A DNA stretch of 14,479 nt, taken from positions 1 to 14,479 of the forward strand of contig CAJUSW010000018.1 in NCBI GenBank assembly GCA_910589485.1, in the 5' to 3' direction. The translations under genes and the position numbers were made by a program. Within the stretch, counting starts at the first letter, position 1; each line of letters begins with the position of its first letter. Below, piece by piece: positions 6,460 through 12,860 of this stretch. The stretch comes from an uncultured Duncaniella sp. Lineage in GTDB: Bacteria > Bacteroidota > Bacteroidia > Bacteroidales > Muribaculaceae. The notes below the pieces were generated by a model. The model had not been told where the DNA came from, did not search any database, and saw nothing but the letters and a program-made list of their open reading frames with translations.

Positions 6460-7329
6460 ATGGCTAAGAAATATAGAAAGAGCAACAGGAAAAGAAGTAA
6501 ACGCGCAAAGACCGACATGCGCACTATATTGGTTACGGCTATCATACTTGCCGGAGCCTGGGTGGTGAACTCGCTGATAGGATGTGACAATCCCGAAGAA
6601 GTACAGATAGTTCGTAACGAGGGCGCTTACGGAGATCTGATGAAGGTGGTGACCAACCCGGCTGTCCCCTCTCAGCTTAAAAGCTACAAGGGGATGGATA
6701 TATCGTTCAATGAAAAGTGCCATATACCCAACTGGGTGTCGTGGGAACTGACCGATGAGGAAACTATGGGCGATGTGCCGAGAAAGGACAAGTTCACAAG
6801 CGATCCCGACATTGAGGGATGTCCCGACTCGTGGGATTACTCCTACTCGGGATATGACCGCGGACACATGGCTCCGGCAGGCGACATGAAGTGGGACAGC
6901 AAGGCTATGGAGGAGACTTTCTTCATGTCGAATATATGTCCACAAGTGAACGCCCTGAACACCGGAGCATGGAAAAATCTTGAAGAGAAATGCCGGTTGT
7001 GGGCGCAGATCGACGGACGGATCTATATAGTGTGCGGTCCCATCATTGATGAGAAGCCTATGGAGCTTATAGGCGATTCGAGAGTGTGGGTGCCGTCGAG
7101 ATTCTTTAAGGCCATCATAGCCCCCTACTCCAACCCTGCAAGAGGCATAGGATTCATCATGCCCAACGAGAAGGTGAAAGGCGGTATGCAGCCGTGTGCC
7201 GTGACTATCGACGAGATCGAACGCATCACCGGACATGACCTGTTCCCGGCTTTGCCCGATGACATCGAGGCCGAACTGGAAAGCCAATGTAATTTCAATC
7301 AGTGGAGCACACTGAAAAAGAAGAATTGA
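6460..7329 (+). CDS. Membrane-anchored or lipoprotein DNA/RNA non-specific endonuclease
   Basis: This 289-aa protein of the NUC1/Serratia-nuclease beta-beta-alpha-metal family would hydrolyse DNA and RNA outside the cytoplasm. The signature DRGHMAPAGD (133-142) carries the general-base histidine H136. The downstream NICPQVNALNTGAWKNLE (158-175) supplies the metal-binding asparagine N167 and the conserved E175. The N-terminus is a 21-residue lysine/arginine-rich segment, a hydrophobic stretch (22-40) and LIGC (39-42), which fits a type II lipobox with C42, so a lipoprotein is likely. A plain signal anchor is the alternative. The gene is packed 6 bp after the aminotransferase and 32 bp before mnmE, which implies co-transcription. 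No immunity gene is visible, in line with a scavenging or periplasmic role rather than a toxin. Confidence 0.9.
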   Translation: MAKKYRKSNRKRSKRAKTDMRTILVTAIILAGAWVVNSLIGCDNPEEVQIVRNEGAYGDLMKVVTNPAVPSQLKSYKGMDISFNEKCHIPNWVSWELTDEETMGDVPRKDKFTSDPDIEGCPDSWDYSYSGYDRGHMAPAGDMKWDSKAMEETFFMSNICPQVNALNTGAWKNLEEKCRLWAQIDGRIYIVCGPIIDEKPMELIGDSRVWVPSRFFKAIIAPYSNPARGIGFIMPNEKVKGGMQPCAVTIDEIERITGHDLFPALPDDIEAELESQCNFNQWSTLKKKN

Positions 7330-7361
7330 ATATTAGCGACTCTAACATCAAGACTATAAGG

Positions 7362-8789
7362 ATGGAAGATACTATCTGTGCCATATCGACACCGGGAGGT
7401 GTGGGAGGAATTGCCGTGATACGTGTGAGCGGTCCGCAAGCCATAGAGATCACCGACAGAATATGGAAAGGGAAACCGCTGGGCGATTCGCCAAGCCACA
7501 AGGCTCACCTTGGCGAGATTGGCGATTGGACGAGAAATGAAGCAGTGGACCAATGCGTGGCCACTGTGTTCAGGGCTCCCAAGAGTTTTACCGGCGAGGA
7601 TACTGTGGAAATATCCGTGCACGGGTCGAGATGGATACAACGCGAGGCCCTGGCCCTGTTGCTCAAGGCTGGATGCAGAATGGCTGAGGCCGGAGAGTTT
7701 ACCCGACGCGCTGTGATGAACGGCCGGATGGACCTCGCACAGGCCGAGGGCGTGGCCGATGTGATAGCATCAACTTCGCGTGCGGCCCACAGGATTGCCA
7801 TGAGCCAGATGAAAGGTAGCATCTCGCGAAAACTCACTGAACTGAGGGAGCAATTGTTAGAGCTATCCGTACTTCTTGAGCTCGAACTGGATTTCTCCGA
7901 GGAGGATGTAGAGTTTGCCGACCGGAGCCGGCTGCTTGCTACCGCCCTCTCTATAAAGGGCGAATTGCAGCATCTGTATGGTTCATTCCGCAAGGGAAGT
8001 GCTATCAAGGAGGGAATACCCGTGGCGATAGTGGGCGCGACCAATGCGGGAAAATCCTCGTTGCTGAATGCCTTGCTCGATTATGACCGCGCAATCGTAA
8101 GCGATATTCATGGCACCACACGCGACACAATCGAGGAGACTATGGAAATCGGCGACTATATGTTCAGGTTCATCGACACAGCCGGACTGCGCGACACGTC
8201 CGATCCGATAGAGCAGATAGGCATACAGCGGTCTCATAAAGCCATCGAACAAGCCCGCATAATAATCGCATTGATTGATATATCTTCATTGAACATCGAG
8301 GGACTATCGGCTGAATCAATAATAGCATCTTTACCGGAAGAGATCCGTAAAGAGACATCCGTCGAAAGCTCTGTTATCATTGCTTTCAACAAATGCGACT
8401 TGGTTGATACTGATACCATGCGACGCCTTGAGTCACTATCCAACCAACTCTTATCCCACTCCCGCTGTATTTACAATGTGCTGTCAATATCTGTGGAAAA
8501 CGGGACCGGTATTGACCGGATCCGTGAAACCCTCACTGAGATTGCTTCTGAGAATTGTGATAATGCCCATGACAGCATAATTATTACTAATCTACGCCAA
8601 GCCGAGGCACTCCGACAGTCGATCGCTTCAATCACTCCATTGATCCAGGGATTGGAATCAGGACTCGAGACCGACCTCGTGGCCCAACACCTCCGCGAAA
8701 CCCTCTCCAACCTCGCGTCCATCACCGGCGAAATCCCCTCCACCGAAGTCCTAAACACAATCTTCAGCAACTTCTGCATCGGAAAATGA
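7362..8789 (+). CDS. mnmE: tRNA modification GTPase MnmE
   Basis: This 475-aa MnmE (TrmE) is the GTPase that with MnmG adds the carboxymethylaminomethyl group to U34 of certain tRNAs in the cytoplasm. The N-terminal tetrahydrofolate-binding domain begins DTICAISTPGGVGGIAVIR and includes GEFTRRAVMNGRMDLAQAE (111-129). The inserted G domain has P-loop GATNAGKS (225-232), GTTRDT (251-256), DTAG (272-275) and NKCD (343-346). The C-terminus ends in the invariant FCIGK with the functional cysteine C472, so the gene is intact. A start at 7302 is also open, but it would overlap the nuclease gene by 28 bases and add residues outside the family; ATG 7362 matches the conserved start. It is the last gene of the presumed fdtB-nuclease-mnmE unit, and its 3' end borders the putative integrative element. 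Confidence 0.96.
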   Translation: MEDTICAISTPGGVGGIAVIRVSGPQAIEITDRIWKGKPLGDSPSHKAHLGEIGDWTRNEAVDQCVATVFRAPKSFTGEDTVEISVHGSRWIQREALALLLKAGCRMAEAGEFTRRAVMNGRMDLAQAEGVADVIASTSRAAHRIAMSQMKGSISRKLTELREQLLELSVLLELELDFSEEDVEFADRSRLLATALSIKGELQHLYGSFRKGSAIKEGIPVAIVGATNAGKSSLLNALLDYDRAIVSDIHGTTRDTIEETMEIGDYMFRFIDTAGLRDTSDPIEQIGIQRSHKAIEQARIIIALIDISSLNIEGLSAESIIASLPEEIRKETSVESSVIIAFNKCDLVDTDTMRRLESLSNQLLSHSRCIYNVLSISVENGTGIDRIRETLTEIASENCDNAHDSIIITNLRQAEALRQSIASITPLIQGLESGLETDLVAQHLRETLSNLASITGEIPSTEVLNTIFSNFCIGK

Positions 8790-8832
8790 CTTAGTTATCA
8801 ACAACTATCACAATTTAGCATAATCTATTAGT

Positions 8833-8860
8833 ATGGCCCTCTTTACGGGGTGCCATTTTT
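8833..8860 (+). terminator. Hairpin terminator after mnmE
   Basis: ATGGC (8833-8837) pairs with GCCAT (8852-8856). The stem continues through CC/GG pairs with one bulged base, and TTTT follows, giving a rho-independent layout 44 bp after the mnmE stop. Confidence 0.65.
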
Positions 8861-8872
8861 GTTGTTGCAATA

Positions 8873-8902
8873 CTCGATTTTAATCGTTTTTGCTCGATTT
8901 TA
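8873..8902 (+). repeat. Phased direct repeat CTCGATTTTA x2 (20-bp spacing)
   Basis: CTCGATTTTA is found at 8873-8882 and 8893-8902, exactly 20 bp apart (two helical turns), with a related AATCGTTTTT between them. It is the first of four repeat families in the noncoding strip between mnmE and the multi-HTH gene. Confidence 0.65.
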
Positions 8903-8911
8903 CGCCCATTT

Positions 8912-8931
8912 TTGTATCTCGGTTGTATCTC
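8912..8931 (+). repeat. Phased direct repeat TTGTATCTC x2 (11-bp spacing)
   Basis: TTGTATCTC occurs at 8912-8920 and 8923-8931, an 11-bp period. It looks like a tandem protein-binding site, for example an integrase arm or excisionase site. Confidence 0.6.
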
Positions 8932-8974
8932 ACCACTCAACCGAGGCTAACTCGACTGTAAGGTCGTGGATGAT

Positions 8975-9010
8975 TTGCACATGGTTGCACACCATTGCAC
9001 GCCCTTGCAC
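8975..9010 (+). repeat. Four TTGCAC iterons at exact 10-bp period
   Basis: TTGCAC stands at 8975-8980, 8985-8990, 8995-9000 and 9005-9010, each followed by a different 4-base spacer. The conserved hexamer with variable spacers is what a repeated protein-binding site looks like, and the 10-bp period puts all four on one face of the helix. The array ends 41 bp before the start of the four-HTH protein. A fifth TTGCAC lies at 9971-9976 inside the module upstream of the integrase. Confidence 0.8.
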
Positions 9011-9014
9011 ACTT

Positions 9015-9041
9015 TTAACAGAATATTAACAGAAATAACAG
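9015..9041 (+). repeat. Three TAACAG repeats next to the multi-HTH gene start
   Basis: TTAACAGAA occurs at 9015-9023 and 9026-9034 (11-bp period) and ATAACAG at 9035-9041. They lie directly between the TTGCAC iterons and the ATG at 9052 and may overlap the promoter of that gene. I see no TAnnTTTG box here. Confidence 0.6.
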
Positions 9042-9051
9042 CGTAAATCGA

Positions 9052-9939
9052 ATGAGTAGCACTATTGAAATCACCAAGACCTGCGAGTGGTGTCATTCTG
9101 TTTTCACCGCCCGCAAATGCACCACGCGGTATTGTTCCAAGCGTTGTGCAGAACACGCCTATAAGGATGCCAAGCGAAAGGAACATGTGGCAAAGGAGCA
9201 AGCCAAAGCGAATATCCCACAAAATTTAGATGAAAGTCCATTCATCTCACCCGGTCAATGCGCCCGATTATTGGGCGTAAGCAGACGAAGTGTTTACAAT
9301 TATCTCGCGGCCAATTCTATCCCTTGTTTCCAGTTCAAGGGTAAAACTCTGATAAGCCGGGAAAGCCTCAATTCTTTATTTGACGGTTCGCATCTCTATG
9401 AATTGCGTCCGGCAAAAGAGAAAGATGCCATTACCGAGTTCTACACCACAAAGGAAGTGTTGGATAAATTCGGTATCAGCAATTCATGGCTGTTCAAGGC
9501 AGCGAAAGAAAATAACTTTCCGAAGACACTGCAACGCGGCAAAACCCTTTGGAGCAAGAAACACATTGACCGTTTCTTTGCCAGTCAGGAGCCAAAAGAG
9601 GACATATCGGAATGGTACACTGCTGCTGAAATCCAAGAGCGATATGGTATGACGCTATCGGCAATTTACAATCTTGTATCCAAAGAGCGCATACCGAAGA
9701 AGAAAATCGGTTGCGAGGCCCGATATTCTAAAAAGCATTTCGACATAGCCAAAGGAACGGCAGCGCCAGATGAGCCGGAATACTACACAATGGCGGAAGC
9801 CATGGAGCATTTCAACATGACACGCGACCAACTTTACCATTACATCAAGACACACGGCATTACGAAAGTAAAAACCGGAAGAATAATCAAAATATCCAAG
9901 CAAGAGCTTGATAATCTGTTTGCTCCACCTGTGATTTGA
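9052..9939 (+). CDS. Zinc-ribbon protein with four tandem HTH_17/MerR-like domains
   Basis: This 295-aa protein is probably DNA-binding. Residues 11-32 form a zinc ribbon with C11-x2-C14 and C28-x3-C32 (CEWC...YCSKRC). Four similar units of about 48 residues follow, at roughly 64-112, 130-178, 189-235 and 245-292. Each starts with an aromatic-T/S-x-x-E/Q segment (FISPGQCARLLGVSRRSVYN, YTTKEVLDKFGISNSWLF, YTAAEIQERYGMTLSAIYN, YTMAEAMEHFNMTRDQLYH), then a basic wing and a S-K/R-x-x-L/F end, as in excisionase-type HTH_17 domains. Proteins with this layout often sit beside tyrosine recombinases in Bacteroidales elements, so a role as recombination directionality factor or master regulator is the natural guess. 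It directly precedes the integrase and lies behind the TTGCAC array. The exact role is unknown. Confidence 0.85.
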   Translation: MSSTIEITKTCEWCHSVFTARKCTTRYCSKRCAEHAYKDAKRKEHVAKEQAKANIPQNLDESPFISPGQCARLLGVSRRSVYNYLAANSIPCFQFKGKTLISRESLNSLFDGSHLYELRPAKEKDAITEFYTTKEVLDKFGISNSWLFKAAKENNFPKTLQRGKTLWSKKHIDRFFASQEPKEDISEWYTAAEIQERYGMTLSAIYNLVSKERIPKKKIGCEARYSKKHFDIAKGTAAPDEPEYYTMAEAMEHFNMTRDQLYHYIKTHGITKVKTGRIIKISKQELDNLFAPPVI

Positions 9940-10023
9940 GCGGTGGAATAATGGTGGCATACAGGTGGAATTGCACCGAAATCGGGTGTCGGATTCCACC
10001 GTTGAAGCACCTGCTACCTTTGC
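9940..10023 (+). repeat. 84-bp cis module, copy 1 (upstream of integrase)
   Basis: GGTGG stands at 9942, 9953 and 9964, exactly 11 bp apart. It is followed by AAATCGGGTGTCGG and ATTCCACC (9993-10000), the inverted form of the GGTGGAAT at 9964. The module ends in CTACCTTTGC. An ungapped second copy lies at 12352-12435: by my count 62 of 84 positions agree, and 29 of 32 in the core 9979-10010. The module begins at the stop codon of the multi-HTH gene and ends 31 bp before the integrase start. Confidence 0.85.
10015..10022 (+). promoter_or_regulatory. -7 box of the integrase promoter
   Basis: TACCTTTG is a perfect TAnnTTTG box. Transcription would begin near 10029 and leave a leader of about 25 nt before ATG 10055. 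The ATTCCACC core of the cis module falls at the -33 position, so a bound protein there would control the promoter. Confidence 0.55.
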
Positions 10024-10054
10024 CCTCAAATCTTTAATTAACCCCAAACTGCGT

Positions 10055-11164
10055 ATGAATACATGCACTAAAGTTTTCCTTCGCAAGAAGGCTATCTCAG
10101 GTGGACGCATATCGCTCTACCTCGACTTCTATCCCGCAATCCGTAACCCTCATACCAACCGTATGAGCCGCCGTGAAACTCTCGGCATCTACATCTATGC
10201 CTCTCCCAAGAATGAGCGAGAGCGTCAGTTCAACGCCTCTATGGAAGAAAAGGCTGAGGCTATACGTTGCCGTCGTTTTGAGCAACTGCTCAACGAGAAA
10301 TTTGACTTTCTCGACAAGGAGAAGCAACGCATGGACTTCCTTGCTTACTTCAAGACCAAATGCAGGGAGAAATATCAGAAATGGGATTGTGTGTATCGTC
10401 ATTTCGACATCTATTGCAAGGGGAAATGCCGTTTCTGCGACCTGACCGTTGACTTCTGCAAAGGCTTCCGCACCTATCTCCTTTCAGCCAAACGCCAACG
10501 CAACAACGGCAAGGGAAGAAACATCGCCCATAACTCAGCAGCCGGATATTGGTCAACATTCCGCGCATTGCTGAAAATGGCTTATCAGGAGAAATACCTC
10601 CGGGAGAATGTCAACGACTTCCTTGAAAAAATAGAATGGAAAGAGGTGAAGAAAGAATTTCTCACTCTCGCAGAAGTTAAAAAACTTGTTGAAACTCCCT
10701 GCAAACATCCTGTTCTCAAACAAGCGACACTGTTCAGTTGCATGACAGGACTACGCATCAGCGATATACTCCAGTTATCGTGGGAACATATCCAACTCGG
10801 ACAGGACGGTGGATATATGATCCGAATCTGCACTGAGAAAACGGAAGAGGAAGCCAATCTCCCCATCAGTGATGAAACGCTTGCCCTATGCGGTGAACGT
10901 TCAGAGGGGCTTATATTCAAAGGCCTTAAAAAACACATGGTCAATCATCCTTTGAAACAATGGCTCAAATCAGCAGGAATCACACGACGGGTTACGTTCC
11001 ACTCGATGCGCCATAGCTTCGCCACACTTTTAGCCGCAAATGGCGTTGACATCTTGACCATCAGCAAGATGCTCACTCACCGAAGCGTAAAAAATACTCA
11101 GATTTATGCAAAAGTAGTTGACGAGCGTAAACGAGAAGCAGCCAATGTCATTTCTCTGAAATAG
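10055..11164 (+). CDS. Tyrosine recombinase / site-specific integrase
   Basis: This 369-aa phage-type integrase cuts and rejoins DNA at attachment sites through a 3'-phosphotyrosine intermediate. It has an N-terminal arm-like segment (1-50), a SAM-like core-binding domain (about 85-195) and a C-terminal catalytic domain. The catalytic residues are all visible: R234 in TGLRISD, K262 in EKTEEE, H316 and R319 in HSMRHSFA, H342 in THRS, and nucleophile Y351 in NTQIYAK. It resembles the integrases of Bacteroidales integrative and mobilizable elements. The upstream in-frame ATG at 9965 would extend it across the cis module and its promoter, so ATG 10055 is chosen. The gene is followed by its own terminator. 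No broken catalytic residue is seen, so it is probably active. Confidence 0.95.
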   Translation: MNTCTKVFLRKKAISGGRISLYLDFYPAIRNPHTNRMSRRETLGIYIYASPKNERERQFNASMEEKAEAIRCRRFEQLLNEKFDFLDKEKQRMDFLAYFKTKCREKYQKWDCVYRHFDIYCKGKCRFCDLTVDFCKGFRTYLLSAKRQRNNGKGRNIAHNSAAGYWSTFRALLKMAYQEKYLRENVNDFLEKIEWKEVKKEFLTLAEVKKLVETPCKHPVLKQATLFSCMTGLRISDILQLSWEHIQLGQDGGYMIRICTEKTEEEANLPISDETLALCGERSEGLIFKGLKKHMVNHPLKQWLKSAGITRRVTFHSMRHSFATLLAANGVDILTISKMLTHRSVKNTQIYAKVVDERKREAANVISLK

Positions 11165-11188
11165 GCCTACACCAAATCCACCTTATAT

Positions 11189-11222
11189 GCCATCCTTCAC
11201 ACCGAGGGGTGGCATTTTCTTT
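11189..11222 (+). terminator. Terminator after the integrase gene
   Basis: GCCATCC (11189-11195) pairs with GGGTGGC (11207-11213) through seven pairs including one T-G wobble. ATTTTCTTTT follows. It lies 25 bp after the integrase stop and separates it from the next gene. Confidence 0.65.
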
Positions 11223-11293
11223 TCGGTGAACATCTTACATAACCATTGTGTTATAAAATCTGATGAAATCTTTAGAAACATAAATATTACAGA

Positions 11294-12358
11294 ATGAAGA
11301 ACGGACAAATCCCCGACCATTGGCAGTTATGGCTTTGGATAGGTATAGCTGCCTTAATTCTCGCCGCACTTGCCCGCCAATCAGCCATCGACACCGGTGG
11401 CATGAGTACATTTAACGCCAACCTCGTATTCGGTGGTATCATCGTATTATTTGGCTTGCTGTATCTGGCATTGCATGAATTTTTCACTAAGAAATTTGGC
11501 GCACTTATCGTTTCCGGCCTTGAATCCTTCTTTCGTTGGCTTGGCCTCAAAGAGGGACAACCTTTACAAGAGATCTCAGAACCTGAGCCAATTCCTCTGC
11601 CAACAGAGCCTATTCAGCAGTTGGCTCAACCTATTGAACCGCCCGTACCCGCTGAAACAATCGAATCCGGAATTGTAAAAATTGAAACGCCTACTCCCAA
11701 AAAAATCGTCATAGACTATGAGGAAAGAAAGGCTCAACACAAACAGAAGCAGGAAGACCGAGCCTATCAGAAAGAAGAAAATGTAATCAAATATATAGGC
11801 TATACACTTGCTCCCTTGGTGGAACTGAATGTTCTGAATAAAATCATTGATGCCGTCACAGCTTATATACATGCCGAGGGAGTACCGGAATTTTATGACG
11901 ATGAGGCAATCGAATTGCCCGATACCCTTACGACAATGGACATGATGCATTTCGGCTGGAATATCGCCAAACCATTCAAGAAACCGAATCCTCACACTGC
12001 CCATTTTCTCAAACAGGTGTTCGCTCAAAAATTCAAGGATGTCGAGGTCTGCACCATCGAAAGAAAACTGAAATATCAAGGTTCTCAAGGCACAATTAAA
12101 ATCAACGAGAATGTTGCCCGTTTTGAAATCCCATCGGACGGCGAAGATTTGGATACCGATGCAGAAACCACTACGGTAAAGAAAACCAAAACCTCAAAAT
12201 CCACTCCTAAAAAAGAGACAAAATCGAAAAAATCATCAAATCGCGCAAATAATCTTAATCCTGCTATGATAGCTGCTTATGCTGATATGGATATTCAACC
12301 TTATAATCTTGGTGACAACATTTTAGAAGATGACGGCTACAACGACCCGATGTGGTGA
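11294..12358 (+). CDS. Unrecognised membrane-tethered element protein
   Basis: I do not recognise a family for this 354-aa protein. Two hydrophobic helices are visible, about 12-28 and 45-61. A proline/glutamate-rich linker (91-135) is followed by a charged segment (140-162) that may be helical. A mixed region (163-280) could be a folded domain with EFYDDEAIELPDTLTTMDMM and MHFGWNIAKPFKK. The tail from 295 to 317 is lysine/serine/threonine-rich (TVKKTKTSKSTPKKETKSKK), and an acidic end carries the last 15 residues. The layout suggests a cytoplasmic domain held at the inner membrane, possibly with a nucleic-acid-binding tail. It sits alone between the integrase terminator and the second cis module, which begins at its stop codon. 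A role in mobilisation or in membrane attachment of replication is only a guess. Confidence 0.75.
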   Translation: MKNGQIPDHWQLWLWIGIAALILAALARQSAIDTGGMSTFNANLVFGGIIVLFGLLYLALHEFFTKKFGALIVSGLESFFRWLGLKEGQPLQEISEPEPIPLPTEPIQQLAQPIEPPVPAETIESGIVKIETPTPKKIVIDYEERKAQHKQKQEDRAYQKEENVIKYIGYTLAPLVELNVLNKIIDAVTAYIHAEGVPEFYDDEAIELPDTLTTMDMMHFGWNIAKPFKKPNPHTAHFLKQVFAQKFKDVEVCTIERKLKYQGSQGTIKINENVARFEIPSDGEDLDTDAETTTVKKTKTSKSTPKKETKSKKSSNRANNLNPAMIAAYADMDIQPYNLGDNILEDDGYNDPMW

Positions 12359-12435
12359 AATCATGGTGGAAACGTGGTGGATTTTGTTCAAAATCGGGTG
12401 ACGGATTCCACCATTGAAACACTTCTGAACTTTGC
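12352..12435 (+). repeat. 84-bp cis module, copy 2 (upstream of HTH-DUF3987 operon)
   Basis: GGTG(G) stands at 12354, 12365 and 12376 with the same 11-bp period as copy 1. ATTCCACC (12405-12412) lies 29 bp after the last one, again as in copy 1. The core AAATCGGGTGACGGATTCCA and the TTGAA that follows are conserved. The -7-like box is GAACTTTG, so the TA is degenerate and this promoter may be weaker or activator-dependent. The module starts at the stop codon of the preceding gene. Confidence 0.85.
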
Positions 12436-12470
12436 TGGCGATTCCATACAAAAGTGGAGTCGCCAGTTTT
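12435..12470 (+). other. 11-bp hairpin plus T4 just before the HTH gene start
   Basis: CTGGCGATTCC (12435-12445) pairs with GGAGTCGCCAG (12456-12466) through 11 pairs including one T-G wobble, around a 10-nt loop. TTTT (12467-12470) follows and the ATG comes next. It could act as an attenuator-like terminator for readthrough RNA, a structure masking the start codon, or a DNA operator dyad. Confidence 0.6.
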
Positions 12471-12857
12471 ATGTTACAAGAAGGACTAACATTCGATGAG
12501 CTGCCGGGCGCAGTGTCATCGCTGGTCAATCTCGTAAGGGATTTGACCAATGAGGTGAGGGAGCTTCGCGCTCAACTCACCTCCGAGAGAAACAACCGTA
12601 AGTCGGCAACGCAATTCATCGGCATGGTTGAGGCCTGCCGTATTCTCGGCAAGGCAAGAGCCACTGTGTATAACCTTGCGCGTGACGGAAAAATTCCGGC
12701 GTACAAGATACCAGGCGAAAAGGCGTGGCGGTTTATTGAGAGTGAACTCGTCGAGCATGTCAGAGGCTACAAGCGTGAATCTTCAGTTATGTCTTTCTCT
12801 GAAATGGAGGCCGACATCAGCCGTGGCACACGTGCTAAATCCATTAACCACCGATAG
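12471..12857 (+). CDS. HTH_17 / excisionase-like DNA-binding protein with coiled coil
   Basis: This 128-aa protein begins with a probable coiled coil (about 10-45, VSSLVNLVRDLTNEVRELRA) and continues with one HTH_17/MerR-type winged helix (about 51-105). It reads FIGMVEACRILGKARATVYN, then a wing (IPAYKIPGEKAWRF) and SELVEHVRG. Such small proteins regulate recombination or replication genes in Bacteroidales elements and may act as dimers. A TTG start at 12432 is open but would lie inside the cis module and hairpin, so ATG 12471 is preferred. The DUF3987 gene starts 3 bp after its stop, so the two are one operon. Its HTH domain resembles the four units of the 295-aa protein. Confidence 0.88.
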   Translation: MLQEGLTFDELPGAVSSLVNLVRDLTNEVRELRAQLTSERNNRKSATQFIGMVEACRILGKARATVYNLARDGKIPAYKIPGEKAWRFIESELVEHVRGYKRESSVMSFSEMEADISRGTRAKSINHR

Positions 12858-12860
12858 CCT

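Noticed and set aside
5599..7287. Two long minus-strand open frames (246 and 282 codons) opposite the aminotransferase and nuclease
   Set aside because: They are antisense to genes with intact catalytic motifs. The His- and Ser-rich composition is typical of reversed GC-biased codons.
8790..9051. A tRNA gene as the integration target near the element end
   Set aside because: I looked for cloverleaf arms and a T-loop GTTCRANNC in this stretch and found none.
9965..10054. Upstream ATG extending the integrase by 30 residues
   Set aside because: The extension covers the 84-bp cis module and its -7 box, which is also present in a non-coding context at 12352-12435.
9940..12435. The two 84-bp copies as recombination (att) sites of the integrase
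   Set aside because: They are only about 74% identical, lie at promoter positions and would loop out the integrase itself. An operator fits better, though site-specific recombination is not excluded.
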